Assembly (NCBI RefSeq): GCF_003119195.2
Contig: NZ_CP022255.1
Span: forward strand, 310,001 to 374,000
Reading direction: 5' to 3'
Length of the DNA: 64,000 nucleotides
Source of the DNA: Azospirillum baldaniorum
GTDB taxonomy: Bacteria; Pseudomonadota; Alphaproteobacteria; Azospirillales; Azospirillaceae
The notes under the pieces are model-generated. The model was given only the letters and a program-made list of their open reading frames with translations. It did not search any database and was not told the origin of the DNA. Both the position numbers and the translations under genes were made by a program. This document shows positions 27,794-37,235 of this stretch, piece by piece (the stretch's first letter is position 1; every line of letters starts with the position of its first letter).

Positions 27794-29116
27794 TCATGGT
27801 CTTCCCATGCCGAGGATCGGGCGTTTCGTTGGATGAAGGGGGCGCTGGGCGCCGGCCTGCCGGCGGGCGTTGCGCCAGTAGAGGGCGAGCGCCATCACGC
27901 TGGCGACCTCGCCGGGCGTGAAGACGACCGAATAGATGGTGGAGGTGGCCAGGGCGAACAGGACGTAATCGCCCAGCGCCTGGGTCATGGGGTCGTCGCC
28001 GGTGGCGGCCTTGCGGGCGCTGCGCAGCGCCGCGACGTAGAAGGCCGCGATCAGCACCGCGCCGATGACGCCGTATTCGAAGACGATGCCGATCCAGCCG
28101 ATGTCGGCGAGATAGAATTGATTGTTGCCCAGGATGTCCGCCAGGGTCACGTTGCTGAAGCGGGTGACGGCACCCACCCCCAGCAACCAGCGCAACGGCG
28201 TCACCTCCAGGAAGTCGAGCGCCAGGACGATGGAGTTCTGCCGGATCGACAGGGAGGCGCCGAGCATCTGCTCGGCCCGGTTGGCGAGGTCCACGCTGTA
28301 GACGGCGGCCAGGAAGACCGTTGCCAACAGGGCCATGCCGACCGCCAGGATCCGCCACCAGCCGCGCGCCGAGGTGATCATGGCGAAGCCGACCACCAGG
28401 ACGACGCTGCCCAGAGCCGTGCGCTGCTTGTAGATCAGGACCATCAGCAGCAGCCCGATCAGCAGCAGCGGGATGGTCCACCATTCCCGATACGCGCAGA
28501 ACCGCCGGGACAGGTAGAAAAGGAACAGCACGCCGAAGAACATCGGCATGAAGATGCGCGGGCCGCGCTCGACGTCGTACATCAGCAGCTTGCTCTTCAG
28601 CGGGTCGGTGGCGTAGGCCTCCGGCGGGAGGACCAGCCACAAAGCGAGCATGATGACGAAGGTGCCGGCGCCAAGCGCGATCAGCGCGCCGCGCACCTGC
28701 GGCAGCGTCGGGCGCAGCAGCGTCAGAAGGGCGGCGAGGGAGAAGTAGTAGGCGAAGGGCCAGACCTTGACCGTGGTCGCCATCGCGTCGGTCACCCCGT
28801 TGCCGAGCTGGACCATGGACACCGCCGGGGTGATCGCCACGAGGTAGGCGAGCAGGGCGATGCACAGCGATTTGAACGGCAGCTCGATCTGCGCCAACGC
28901 GTAGACGGCGAGCGGGATGGTCAGGACCGGCCAGCTTTTCGACAGGGCGTAGAGCGGCGGGACATCGACCAGATAATGGAAGCTCTGCCCGAACAGGGGC
29001 AGCACCGCCAGCAGGATCATCATCGTCAGGGAACGGGGCTGGGAACGGCGGGGCGCCGCCACCCGGACGGGCGACAGGATGCGGCCGCGCTGCCGGGCTC
29101 CCAGCTCGACGATCAT
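27794..29116 (-). CDS. O-antigen ligase / EPS polymerase-like membrane protein
   Basis: A 440-residue polytopic membrane protein with about eleven to twelve hydrophobic segments. A large periplasmic loop in the C-terminal half (SLSIRQNSIVLALDFLEVTPLRWLLGVGAVTRF) precedes GWIGIVFEYGVIG; this arrangement and the G-x-G-x-x loop are typical of Wzy/WaaL-type proteins. It would polymerise or ligate lipid-linked repeat units in the periplasm. ATG 29116 overlaps the upstream stop (ATGA), making it the last gene of the operon. Family by topology and context; polymerase versus ligase is not distinguished. Confidence 0.78.
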   Translation of the reverse strand: MIVELGARQRGRILSPVRVAAPRRSQPRSLTMMILLAVLPLFGQSFHYLVDVPPLYALSKSWPVLTIPLAVYALAQIELPFKSLCIALLAYLVAITPAVSMVQLGNGVTDAMATTVKVWPFAYYFSLAALLTLLRPTLPQVRGALIALGAGTFVIMLALWLVLPPEAYATDPLKSKLLMYDVERGPRIFMPMFFGVLFLFYLSRRFCAYREWWTIPLLLIGLLLMVLIYKQRTALGSVVLVVGFAMITSARGWWRILAVGMALLATVFLAAVYSVDLANRAEQMLGASLSIRQNSIVLALDFLEVTPLRWLLGVGAVTRFSNVTLADILGNNQFYLADIGWIGIVFEYGVIGAVLIAAFYVAALRSARKAATGDDPMTQALGDYVLFALATSTIYSVVFTPGEVASVMALALYWRNARRQAGAQRPLHPTKRPILGMGRP

Positions 29117-29925
29117 GGGCGCGCCGCCGGCTTCGGGCGCGCTTGACCCCGCTGCTCCGACCACCAGGCGGAGAGGGCAATGCCGAGCAGCGGCAGGGAG
29201 TCCACGAAGACCCGCCGGGCGTGGCCGCGCGGGTTCTGGGCCAGCCGGTACAGCCATTCCAGAGCGAGGCGGCGGAACAGCGGCGGCGCGCGTTCGACCA
29301 GTCCCGTCACGAACAGAAGCGAGCTCCCGACGCACAGACCGACGCCGGTGGCCTGTCCGGTGCTCCGGATGGCCAGCGACAGGCACTCCGACTGCGGCGC
29401 GCCGACCGCCAGGAAGACGAAGCGGGCCGGGTGGTCCAGCACGAAGCGGACGCAGCGCTCGACCTCCCGCGGGTCGGCGGAGAAGCCCATCGGCGGCTCG
29501 TGCCGGGCCAGCCGGGTCAGGCCGAAGCGGTCGCGCAGGCGGCGCTCCAGCTCGTCGTTGCCGCCGATCACCGTGACGGTATCGTCCGGTGTGATGACGT
29601 GCGCGAACAGGTGGGCGGTCAGGTCGCTGCCGCTGGCGCTGGGCAGTGGCTTGCGGAACAGCCGGCGGGACAGGTGCCGCATGATCTGGCTGTCGCACAG
29701 CCGCAGCCACGCGCCGTCATAGGCGGCGCGGAAGCGGGCGTCGCCGCCGCGGTGAAGCCGCACCACATGCTGCGCGTTCGGCGTCACGACATAGGCGAAG
29801 GACTCTCCCGGCGCACGCCCGGCGATGGCCTGGGCGGCGCCGGCCACGTCGAGGCGGGTGATGGCGACCCCGAACACGGTGTCCGAGGGGTGCTCCCGCC
29901 CCGGTTCGGTCTGGGGCGCCGTCAT
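29113..29925 (-). CDS. WecG/TagA/CpsF family glycosyltransferase
   Basis: A 270-residue GT26-type transferase that adds a sugar (N-acetylmannosamine-type or glucuronic acid) to a lipid-linked precursor on the cytoplasmic face. Seen: YVVTPNAQHVVRL near residue 45, LCDSQIMRHLSRRL, VTVIGGNDELERRL near 115, FVFLAVGAPQSE around 170, and the basic C-terminus ALEWLYRLAQNPRGHARR. ATG 29925 overlaps the export lipoprotein's stop (ATGA), and its own stop overlaps the ligase start. Confidence 0.9.
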   Translation of the reverse strand: MTAPQTEPGREHPSDTVFGVAITRLDVAGAAQAIAGRAPGESFAYVVTPNAQHVVRLHRGGDARFRAAYDGAWLRLCDSQIMRHLSRRLFRKPLPSASGSDLTAHLFAHVITPDDTVTVIGGNDELERRLRDRFGLTRLARHEPPMGFSADPREVERCVRFVLDHPARFVFLAVGAPQSECLSLAIRSTGQATGVGLCVGSSLLFVTGLVERAPPLFRRLALEWLYRLAQNPRGHARRVFVDSLPLLGIALSAWWSEQRGQARPKPAARP

Positions 29926-30647
29926 GGGAAGGTCGTGATCGCGCCGGTTTGACGGCTGATCGTGTAGTTGAACGTGCGCTCGAACGGGACGACGCGGTTG
30001 ATGAACTGCTCGACCCACAGGCCGGTCTCGGCGATGGAGCTGCGCGGCACGAACAGGATGTCGCCGGCGACCAGCGGCACGTCGCCGACCGCTGCCCCGG
30101 TCTCGATGAACCGGCGGGTGTCGATGGTGCGCAGCATCGGCTTGTTCTCGGGGTTGCGGCGGATCAGCACCACCTCCTCGTACCGCGCCTCGCGGTCGAA
30201 GCCGCCGGCCAGCATGATCACCTCCATCACGCCGATGCGGCCGTTCAGCAGGTAGGTGCCGGGGCGGGCGACGGCGCCGCCGATGTAGGCGCGGTTCGAC
30301 GGAGTCTCCTTCAGCCCGATGCTGACCTGCGGGGCGCGCATCCAACGCCGCGCGCGTGTCTCGACCACGGTGGCCAGTTCGCCCGGCGTCAGTCCGGCGG
30401 CCTCGACCTGCCCGGCCATGCGCAGCCCGGCGGAGCCGTCCGGGCCGATCATCACCTCCTCGTCCATGTCGGGGACGAGCGTGAACTTGACCTGGAAGCG
30501 GTCGCCCGGACCCAGCCGGTAGGGCGGGGTGGAGTCCTCCCAGCGGGCGAAGCCCTCGGGCATCGCCTCCTTTGGAGTCAACGACTGGCCGGTGCACGCG
30601 CCGAGCGCCAGCAACGCCGCCAACAGGAAGCCCCGCATCACAGCCAT
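29922..30647 (-). CDS. Polysaccharide export lipoprotein (Wza/GumB-like OPX protein)
   Basis: A 241-residue outer-membrane polysaccharide export protein. The signal peptide ends in a lipobox (LLALGAC, Cys18). The poly-export domain follows (YRLGPGDRFQVKF; GPDGSAGLRMAGQVEAAGLT), then SLBB-type domains (YIGGAVARPGTYLL, VMEVIMLAGGF). The start is set by AGGTGA seven bases upstream of ATG 30647, overlapping the wzc-like stop; a second ATG at 30638 would form TGATG with that stop. With the co-polymerase it should form the export conduit for the EPS. Confidence 0.9.
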   Translation of the reverse strand: MAVMRGFLLAALLALGACTGQSLTPKEAMPEGFARWEDSTPPYRLGPGDRFQVKFTLVPDMDEEVMIGPDGSAGLRMAGQVEAAGLTPGELATVVETRARRWMRAPQVSIGLKETPSNRAYIGGAVARPGTYLLNGRIGVMEVIMLAGGFDREARYEEVVLIRRNPENKPMLRTIDTRRFIETGAAVGDVPLVAGDILFVPRSSIAETGLWVEQFINRVVPFERTFNYTISRQTGAITTFP

Positions 30648-32872
30648 CGGTAGATCACCTGGGGAATGTGGAAGTGACGGCCGGTCAGCACCAAGCCGAC
30701 GATGTCGCCGCCGGACGCGAGAATGGAGTCGCGCATCCGGGCGGCGACCGGCGCACGGGTGTGCTCAGCGCGGGCGACCAGGATGTTCGCATCCACCATC
30801 GGCGACAGCCGGCGGGCAAGATGGCTGTTCCCAATCGGCGGCGACAGAATCAAAATGATGTCAAAGCGTTGATTCAGCCGCTCCAGCATCTGGCGCGACT
30901 GGGCGATGGGGGTGCGCAGGCTGCCCAGCGCCGATCCCGTCGCCTGCCGCGACACCCAGAGCAACGGCACGGCGGAGGGCAGCGCTTCGAGGTCGCCGGC
31001 GCTTTGCGGCTCGATGGTCGGCAACCGCTCGCCGGCTCCGCTGTCCGCTTCCCCGGCCGCCTCGCCGTCGGCGCCCGCGTTGATCGCCGCCAGCTGCCCG
31101 GTGCCGTCGCCGCAAAGATCGATGACCAGGGTCCGCAGGCCCCGCCCCTTGGCGAACTCCAGCGCCAGCCCGCGCGCCACGATGGCGTCGCCGTCGCCGT
31201 CGTTGGCGGTCACGAACTGGATCAGCGCCATCGGCTGGTCGTCCAGGCCATGGTCGCGCAGCTGGGCGGCCAGATGGATCAGCTCCTGCTGGGCGCCGGG
31301 GGACACCAGCTCGCCGTCGGTGTCGGAGAAGCTGGCGATGGCCGGAACGCCCAGGTCGCGCTCGATCTCGTGCGGCAGGATGTAGACTTGGCGCAGCCAT
31401 GTCGCCAGCACGCCGGCCGCCCCGCCCAGCAGGATGCCGCCGACCAGACCGGCGATGATGAAGCTCGGCGCCATGCTCGTCCCGGTCGCCGGGGCCACCG
31501 CCGGCTGCACGACGCGGACGTTGGAGAAGCGCACCTTGGCGGCCTCCTCCTCGGCGCGGGCGGCCTCGGTGCGCTGGGCGTAGTCGCGGTAGATGTCCTC
31601 CATCACGCTGCGCGTGCGCTCCAAATCGCGCAGCTCGCTTTCCGCCTTGCGCAGGCGTCCGACCTTCTCAACCGCCACCGTGTGCTGGCGGTTCAACTCG
31701 TCGAGCTGCCGGGCCACCGCGTCCTGCTCGATCTCCAGCGTCAGCAGATGGTTGTTCAGGAAGGGGATGGACGGGTTGCGGACTTCGCGCGTGGTGTTGT
31801 AGACCGGCTTGTCGCCGCCCTTCATCGACTGCCGGACCGTCCGGATCTTCCGCTCCAGCTCCTGGAGGGGCGGGTAGTCCGGCAGGAACTGCGAGGCCAT
31901 CCGGTCGCGCTCCAGCTCCAGGCGGAGCAGCACGTTGCGGTCGTCGTCGTTCTGGGTCTGGTTGCTCTGCTCCCGGAAGTCGAACACCCGCTCCGGCAGG
32001 GCGGCGAGCCGCTTCTTGGCCGCCGTGACCTCCGCCTGGAGGGCCGCCTGGCGCTCCTGGGTCTGCCGGCGGCGCTGCACGATGCTGTCCACCTGGTTGG
32101 CGGCGAGCAGGCTTTCCTGCCCGAGATCGACGATGTCGTATTCGGACTTCAGCGCCTGGATCTGCCCCTCGATGCTCTTCAGCTGGTCGGAGTGGCGCGC
32201 CAGTTCGGAGGCGAGGAAGGGCGAGCGCGGAACGTCGAAGATCGCGCGGCGGCGCTTCAGGTAGGCGTCGGCCAGGGCGTTGACGGTGTCCGCGGCGAGG
32301 TCCGGGTCCTCGTGGCTGAAGCTGAGGCGCACGATGTTGGAGGAGGATTGCTGCTCCACCTGAAGGCGGCGCTTGAACTTGTCGATCGCCTTTTCGAGCT
32401 GGTCCTGCGGGCTGTCGGCGGGCAGGAGGCCGAAGAGGCGCGGGCGCGCGATTTCCGGAAACAGGGTGACGGGGCCCAGCGCGCTCAACGTATCCTCGAT
32501 CACCCGACGGCTCTCAAGGATGCGGATCTCGCTGTCCACCGACTTCAGCCCGTCGATCGACAGGATGGAGGGCAGGGTCCCGGCCACGTCGCTGATCCCC
32601 GCATGCGCGCGGTCGATCATCATCATGACCAGACTTTCCGCGGCGTAGCGCGTGCGCGCATAGGTGGCGGCGGTCAAACCGGCGATGATTGCGAGAAGAG
32701 CAACGACCAGGATAATGCGCTTGTGATAAAAAGCGAGTATCAGAAGGTCGCGCGGCGTAAATGCCGACACACCGCTGGAGAACAGCACCCCATGCGATTG
32801 CTGGGCCGGCGTGCCATCCGGCTGGTCAGCCGATTGACTCTGCCTGCGATTTTCCAGATGTTGGGACAGCAT
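30638..32872 (-). CDS. Wzc/GumC-like polysaccharide co-polymerase with degenerate kinase domain
   Basis: A 744-residue inner-membrane chain-length/export regulator. A first transmembrane helix (about 52-70; IILVVALLAIIAGLTAATYA) leads to a Wzz domain and a long periplasmic coiled coil (about 190-440). A second helix (FIIAGLVGGILLGGAAGVLA) precedes a cytoplasmic domain with the outline of a BY-kinase. The kinase is degenerate: the Walker A position reads ANDGDGDAIVARGLALEFA with no lysine, Walker A' is LVIDLCGDG, and the C-terminus has no tyrosine cluster. It is first in the operon wzc-like, OPX, WecG, ligase, all overlapping or touching. Confidence 0.88.
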   Translation of the reverse strand: MLSQHLENRRQSQSADQPDGTPAQQSHGVLFSSGVSAFTPRDLLILAFYHKRIILVVALLAIIAGLTAATYARTRYAAESLVMMMIDRAHAGISDVAGTLPSILSIDGLKSVDSEIRILESRRVIEDTLSALGPVTLFPEIARPRLFGLLPADSPQDQLEKAIDKFKRRLQVEQQSSSNIVRLSFSHEDPDLAADTVNALADAYLKRRRAIFDVPRSPFLASELARHSDQLKSIEGQIQALKSEYDIVDLGQESLLAANQVDSIVQRRRQTQERQAALQAEVTAAKKRLAALPERVFDFREQSNQTQNDDDRNVLLRLELERDRMASQFLPDYPPLQELERKIRTVRQSMKGGDKPVYNTTREVRNPSIPFLNNHLLTLEIEQDAVARQLDELNRQHTVAVEKVGRLRKAESELRDLERTRSVMEDIYRDYAQRTEAARAEEEAAKVRFSNVRVVQPAVAPATGTSMAPSFIIAGLVGGILLGGAAGVLATWLRQVYILPHEIERDLGVPAIASFSDTDGELVSPGAQQELIHLAAQLRDHGLDDQPMALIQFVTANDGDGDAIVARGLALEFAKGRGLRTLVIDLCGDGTGQLAAINAGADGEAAGEADSGAGERLPTIEPQSAGDLEALPSAVPLLWVSRQATGSALGSLRTPIAQSRQMLERLNQRFDIILILSPPIGNSHLARRLSPMVDANILVARAEHTRAPVAARMRDSILASGGDIVGLVLTGRHFHIPQVIYRWL

Positions 32873-33066
32873 CTTTTACGGGTACCGTAGCGTGTGGATC
32901 GAACACTTTACTGGTATGGTTTACCACGTCCGGTGTAGACCTGTCATGGGGTGGTTGGGGTTTTGAAGCATTTTGTCTCAATTTTTAGCTATTTGCTTTT
33001 TGCCGAAACCCCTCACTTTTGGTTGGGTGCCAGGATGCCGGCCCCAGCCCCACCGAGCCACGCGCC

Positions 33067-33897
33067 ATGAACCACAGTCTGTCGTCCCTGAAAGCCGCGA
33101 TCGAGCTTCGCCACCCGCGGATGTTCCGTCGCCTGACCTGGCTCCGCGACCGCCTCGCGCCCTATTACGCCGAGCCGGAGCTGCGTCTGCTTCCCGCCCT
33201 GTGCGTTCCGGGAGAGGCGGCCTACGACATTGGCGCCAACAGCGGCATCTACACCTTCTGGCTTTGCCGCACGGCGGCCAGCGTGACGGCCTTCGAGCCG
33301 AATCCGAAGCTCGCGTCGCTGCTGGAGAGCAAGTTCGCGCCGCTGATCGCGTCCGGCCGACTGCGGGTAGAGGGGTGCGCGCTGAGCGACGGCGACGGGT
33401 CGATCGTGCTTCATGTGCCGCGCTCATCCGCCCTGGCCTCGGTCGAGGTGGGGGCGGTGGGCGCCCATGGCGAGGAGGTGGAGGCGGTCACCGTGCCGCG
33501 CCGGACGCTGGACCACTACGACGACCGTACGGTCGGCTTCCTGAAGATCGATGTGGAAGGGCACGAGTCCGCGGTGGTCGGCGGCGGCCTCCACCTGATC
33601 GGGCGCGACCGTCCCAACCTGCTGATCGAGGCGGAGGAGCGGCACAATCCCGGAGCCCTGGCGGCGTTGCAGGCGCGGCTGGCCCCGCTGGGCTACCGCG
33701 GCTATTTCGTCCTGGCGGGACGCCTGTGCACGCTGGACGGCTTCGACCCGGATCGCCACCAGTCCCGCTCGGCCCTCAACGCGGCGGGCACCCACCGCGT
33801 CAAGGGGCGGATCTACATCAACAACTTCATCTTCGTCGCGCGCGACGGCGTGGCCGACCGGCTGCGCGCCGCGCTCGGCCAATCAAGCGGGAGCTGA
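33067..33897 (+). CDS. FkbM family methyltransferase
   Basis: A 276-residue SAM-dependent methyltransferase of the FkbM group. Motif I is YDIGANSGIYTFWL near residue 57, TAFEPNPKLASLLE follows, and the FLKIDVEGHESAVVGG signature is near 160. It probably methylates a sugar hydroxyl of the EPS made by the neighbouring genes. ATG 33067 is preferred to an alternative start 16 codons upstream because conserved sequence begins after it; no strong ribosome site is visible. It is divergent from the EPS operon, with a 194-base AT-rich spacer containing both promoters. Confidence 0.85.
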   Translation: MNHSLSSLKAAIELRHPRMFRRLTWLRDRLAPYYAEPELRLLPALCVPGEAAYDIGANSGIYTFWLCRTAASVTAFEPNPKLASLLESKFAPLIASGRLRVEGCALSDGDGSIVLHVPRSSALASVEVGAVGAHGEEVEAVTVPRRTLDHYDDRTVGFLKIDVEGHESAVVGGGLHLIGRDRPNLLIEAEERHNPGALAALQARLAPLGYRGYFVLAGRLCTLDGFDPDRHQSRSALNAAGTHRVKGRIYINNFIFVARDGVADRLRAALGQSSGS

Positions 33898-33914
33898 TCG
33901 CGCCAGCGGTGGCA

Positions 33915-34298
33915 TCAGCGGCGGCAATCGACCTCGGGCCAGGGCCGCTTCTGGTAGAAGGGGCGCAAGGTCAGGATCTTCGCCACCTTCCAGATGCGGC
34001 TCTGCCGCTCGGGGCACAGGTTATTGACCGCCGAGGTCGGATTGCCGCGCCACCAATCGGGAAGGTGAACCTCGACCTCGTAGGTGTTCAGGTGCAGCTC
34101 GGGTTCGCGGATCCACCAGCCATAGGGCAGACGGTCGAAATGGGTGCGGATTTCCTGGCGGATGTCGATGGCGCGCCATTCCTCCCCGTCCTGCGCTTCG
34201 GCCGGGCCACCATGCCCGAGCAGCGCCGCGGCAAGGCACAAGGCCAGCGCCGCATGGACTCTCCGGTGCCCTCGCTCTTTCGCCACCTTGGTCATCAA
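33915..34298 (-). CDS. Small exported protein of unknown function
   Basis: A 127-residue protein with a signal peptide (AALALCLAAALLGHGGPAEA, cleavage before QDGEE). The mature part is about 90 residues, rich in Trp, Arg and Pro (PYGWWIREPEL, LPDWWRGNP), with two cysteines that could pair in the periplasm (CPERQ and VDC). No family recognised. It sits antisense between the FkbM gene and the flippase, within the EPS locus, so a role in polysaccharide handling is possible but unsupported by sequence. ATGs at residues 1 and 2 are equivalent. Confidence 0.62.
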   Translation of the reverse strand: MMTKVAKERGHRRVHAALALCLAAALLGHGGPAEAQDGEEWRAIDIRQEIRTHFDRLPYGWWIREPELHLNTYEVEVHLPDWWRGNPTSAVNNLCPERQSRIWKVAKILTLRPFYQKRPWPEVDCRR

Positions 34299-34393
34299 CC
34301 GACTGTTCTCCCTGCGCGGCCCAACACGGCGGGTCGCCGCGCGTCTCCGGATCTCTTCCGCTTCCGCAACAACCCTTTATCCCATAGAGCGTG

Positions 34394-35710
34394 ATGCGTC
34401 TCCAGACATGGCATGCCCTCGGGCGTTACGGCGTCGGCCTTGGGCTGCGCGGGGTGGAGGTCGTCGGCAAGCTCGGCCTCTATATCATAGCGGCGCGCGC
34501 GCTGGGCGCCCATGATGCCGGCCTGTTCTTCCTGTGCCTGACCTGGATCGGCCTGGCATCGACCATGGCGCGGCTGGGGCTCGAACGGGCGATCACGCGG
34601 CACATCGCCGCCGAACTGGCCATCGGCCAGGGGCGGGCCGCCGGCCGTGACCTGCGGACCGGTTTGATCGGCACGGGACTCGCCGCGACCCTGGCCGCGG
34701 TGGTGGCCTTTGCCCTGGCGGGGCCGGCGTCGCACCTGCTGTTCGGGGCGCCGGACCTCGAAACGCCGCTGCGCCTGTCGGCCCTGGCCCTGCTGCCGCA
34801 GACCCTGACCATCACCATCGGATCGGCCCTGGCGGGGCTGAAGCGGGGCATTGCCGCGCAGTTCGTGCAGAACGCGCTGTGGCCGGTGCTGATGCTCGCC
34901 GCTCTGGTGGCGGGGGTGTCCAGCCTCGATTCCCTGATCCTGGCCCTGGCCGGGGCGTTGACGTTCACCGCCGCGATCGGGATGGCCCTTCTCGCGCGCG
35001 ACCGCCGCCGCTTCACCGACCATTCCGTGGTCGCCGATGTCGCGTCTTCGGACAGGCCGGCGGAGGTTCTGCCGTCGCTCTGGCACACCGCGCTTCCCCT
35101 GTTCGTCGTCGAGCTGGTGCAGGTTTCGCTGGCGTCGCTGCCGGTGCTCGCGCTGGGCGTCTTCGTGGACGCGGCCTCGGTCGGCGCGTTCAGCGTGGCG
35201 AACCGCATCTCCATGTTGGTCTGGGTCGTCGTCATCAGCATCGGCACCTTCGCCGCGCCCAACTACGCCGAACTGCATCGCCGCGGCGAGACGTCCCGTC
35301 TGCTGGCCATGAACCGCGGCATCATGCTGGCCGTCGCGGCGCTGAGCCTGCCGATGGTGTCGGTCATGATGATCGTGCCGGAGCTGTTGCTCGATCTGGT
35401 GGGGCAGGGGTTCGGCAGCGCGGCGACGGCGCTGCGCATCCTCGCCGTGGGCCAGATGATCCATTGCCTTCTGGCCTGCCAGGACATCCTGCTGGCCATG
35501 ACCGGGCATGGGCGCACGCTGCGCCGGTTGAACCTTCTGCAGTTGGCGGTGTGCATCGTGCTTGGCGCCATCCTGATCCCGGTCTTCGGCATGACGGGCG
35601 CGGCGGCGGTGACGGCCCTGACGGTTGCCCAGGGAGCGATCGGAACGACGCTGGTGCGCCTCGTGCTGTTCAAGAGCCACACGGGCCCTGCCGCCTTCGG
35701 CCGCCCCTGA
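34394..35710 (+). CDS. Wzx-like polysaccharide flippase (MOP superfamily)
   Basis: A 438-residue protein with about twelve hydrophobic helices and the MOP/Wzx look: a charged amphipathic start (GLRGVEVVGKLGLYIIAARALGAHDAGLFF) like the RfbX/polysaccharide synthase N-terminus, and a second repeat after about residue 230 (TALPLFVVELVQVSLASLPVLALG). It would flip lipid-linked repeat units across the inner membrane, supplying the polymerase step missing from the operon opposite. A GTG lies one codon upstream of ATG 34394. It is convergent with the RTX protein gene; the 85 bases between them contain a GGGGGC/GCCCCC hairpin that may terminate both. Confidence 0.83.
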   Translation: MRLQTWHALGRYGVGLGLRGVEVVGKLGLYIIAARALGAHDAGLFFLCLTWIGLASTMARLGLERAITRHIAAELAIGQGRAAGRDLRTGLIGTGLAATLAAVVAFALAGPASHLLFGAPDLETPLRLSALALLPQTLTITIGSALAGLKRGIAAQFVQNALWPVLMLAALVAGVSSLDSLILALAGALTFTAAIGMALLARDRRRFTDHSVVADVASSDRPAEVLPSLWHTALPLFVVELVQVSLASLPVLALGVFVDAASVGAFSVANRISMLVWVVVISIGTFAAPNYAELHRRGETSRLLAMNRGIMLAVAALSLPMVSVMMIVPELLLDLVGQGFGSAATALRILAVGQMIHCLLACQDILLAMTGHGRTLRRLNLLQLAVCIVLGAILIPVFGMTGAAAVTALTVAQGAIGTTLVRLVLFKSHTGPAAFGRP

Positions 35711-35795
35711 CCAAACTGACCAAGTCGGGGGCCGCGTCCAACGTTGAACCGCCCCCGGTTTGCCACCCCCGGCGCCAGTGAATTTCTTCAAGGTG

Positions 35796-37235
35796 TTACT
35801 TGAGTATAAACGCGATGTAGGAATCGCTGCCGATCTGGCCGGTCGTGGTCATCAAGGAACCGACGGACTTCCCGCTGAACGTAAGGCTGGTATCAATCGT
35901 CCCGTTGCCGTCCATGTCGATGTGCGCGGTGGAGCCCTTGAAGTTGGTGGCGCCCTGCATCTCGGCCCACGTCAGCTTCGAGGTGCCCGTACGCCAGCCC
36001 CAGGCGGTCGCCCATTCGCCCGGCTCGAAATCGGTGATGGTCGACCAGGTGATGCCAGGGGTGCGGCCATCGACGAAAAACGTGTCCTTGCCGGCTCCTC
36101 CGGTCAGAAAGTTCGACCCGGTTCCGCCATCGAGCACATCGTCGCCCGCCCACCCCTCGGCCGCATCATTGCCGCCCAGCAGGTTCATGAAATCCGCGCG
36201 ATCGCTACCGATCACCGCTTCGCCCAGATCGTTGCCCAAATACTGATTCTTCAGCCAAGAGACCGGGCCGTCGTAAGGAGCCATCTCAACGATGCGCCCG
36301 CTCACACCGTCGTTCACCAGAGCGCGGCGGGCGGGGTCGATCACCGCCGGCAAGGCCGCCTGAGGCATGATGTCATCGTTGCGGATGGTGCCGGTCACCC
36401 TGGCGGTTCCCAGCGCCGCCCCGACCGGGTCGGACAATGTGACGGTGAAGGTTTCGTCGGGTTCCACGGCCGTGTCGCCGGTGACGTTCACGGTGATCGT
36501 CCGGCTCGTTTCACCGGCGGCAAAGGTGATGAATCCCGAGGGCAGCGCGCCGCCGAAATCGGCGGCGTCGGCCGGGTTGTCGCCGGAACCGGCAACCACC
36601 CATCGTGCCGAGGCCGTTGTCGAACTGTCGCCTGTCCGGCTGACCGTGAAGGTCAAAGGCACCGTTCCGCTGTGTCCCTCCCAGGCCGAACCGTTGGCGG
36701 CGGTGATCGCAAGAGCCGGCGACTCCGGCGGTGCCGGAGCGTCGATGATCGTCACCGTCGGAAAGGAGTTTGTCGTCGTCAGCTGGACGGCGGATTGGCT
36801 GCCCGTGCTGATGAGGTTGGTGTCGAGCAGGAAATCAATGATTTCGTCACCCTCAGTGTAATCGACGTCCGGCTGAACGGCGATGGTGAAGGTGTTTTCG
36901 ACTCCGACCGTCAACAACATCTCGACGGACACGGCATCGGTTGTGATCCGGCTGTCGGGAGAGAAAATGAAATCGCCGGCCTGCGCCGTCCCAATGTACG
37001 GCTTCACCTTGGCCCGGAATGTCGCCCCAGGGCCGGAGCCGTTGTAAAAATAATCACCCGAGTGTGACGAGTAGTAGGAATACAGATACTCCAGCGTCAG
37101 CGATACCGTGAACCTCACGCTCCCTTCCCGCACCTCGGCGGTCGATGCCGCCCAGGTTGCCTGGATGTAATCGACGGTGACGAGCGGACTGTCGGAAGCG
37201 GAGGAGATCGTGAACGCAGCGGTGGATTGCGACAT
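35796..37235 (-). CDS. Secreted Calx-beta / RTX-repeat protein
   Basis: A 479-residue protein without an N-terminal signal peptide, as expected for type I secretion. It contains two Calx-beta-like modules (about 25-165 and 175-290; VSRTGDSSTTASARWVV and GETSRTITVNVTGDTAVEPDETFTVTLSDP cut across strands). A short RTX calcium-binding block follows (about 345-390; GSDRADFMNLLGGND, GDDVLDGGTGSN, LTGGAGKDTF), then a C-terminal domain that probably carries the secretion signal. No HlyB/HlyD pair is in the window. Its ATG directly abuts the stop of the TpsA-like gene (TGAATG), so the two are coupled. Likely a surface adhesin or matrix protein. Confidence 0.82.
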   Translation of the reverse strand: MSQSTAAFTISSASDSPLVTVDYIQATWAASTAEVREGSVRFTVSLTLEYLYSYYSSHSGDYFYNGSGPGATFRAKVKPYIGTAQAGDFIFSPDSRITTDAVSVEMLLTVGVENTFTIAVQPDVDYTEGDEIIDFLLDTNLISTGSQSAVQLTTTNSFPTVTIIDAPAPPESPALAITAANGSAWEGHSGTVPLTFTVSRTGDSSTTASARWVVAGSGDNPADAADFGGALPSGFITFAAGETSRTITVNVTGDTAVEPDETFTVTLSDPVGAALGTARVTGTIRNDDIMPQAALPAVIDPARRALVNDGVSGRIVEMAPYDGPVSWLKNQYLGNDLGEAVIGSDRADFMNLLGGNDAAEGWAGDDVLDGGTGSNFLTGGAGKDTFFVDGRTPGITWSTITDFEPGEWATAWGWRTGTSKLTWAEMQGATNFKGSTAHIDMDGNGTIDTSLTFSGKSVGSLMTTTGQIGSDSYIAFILK

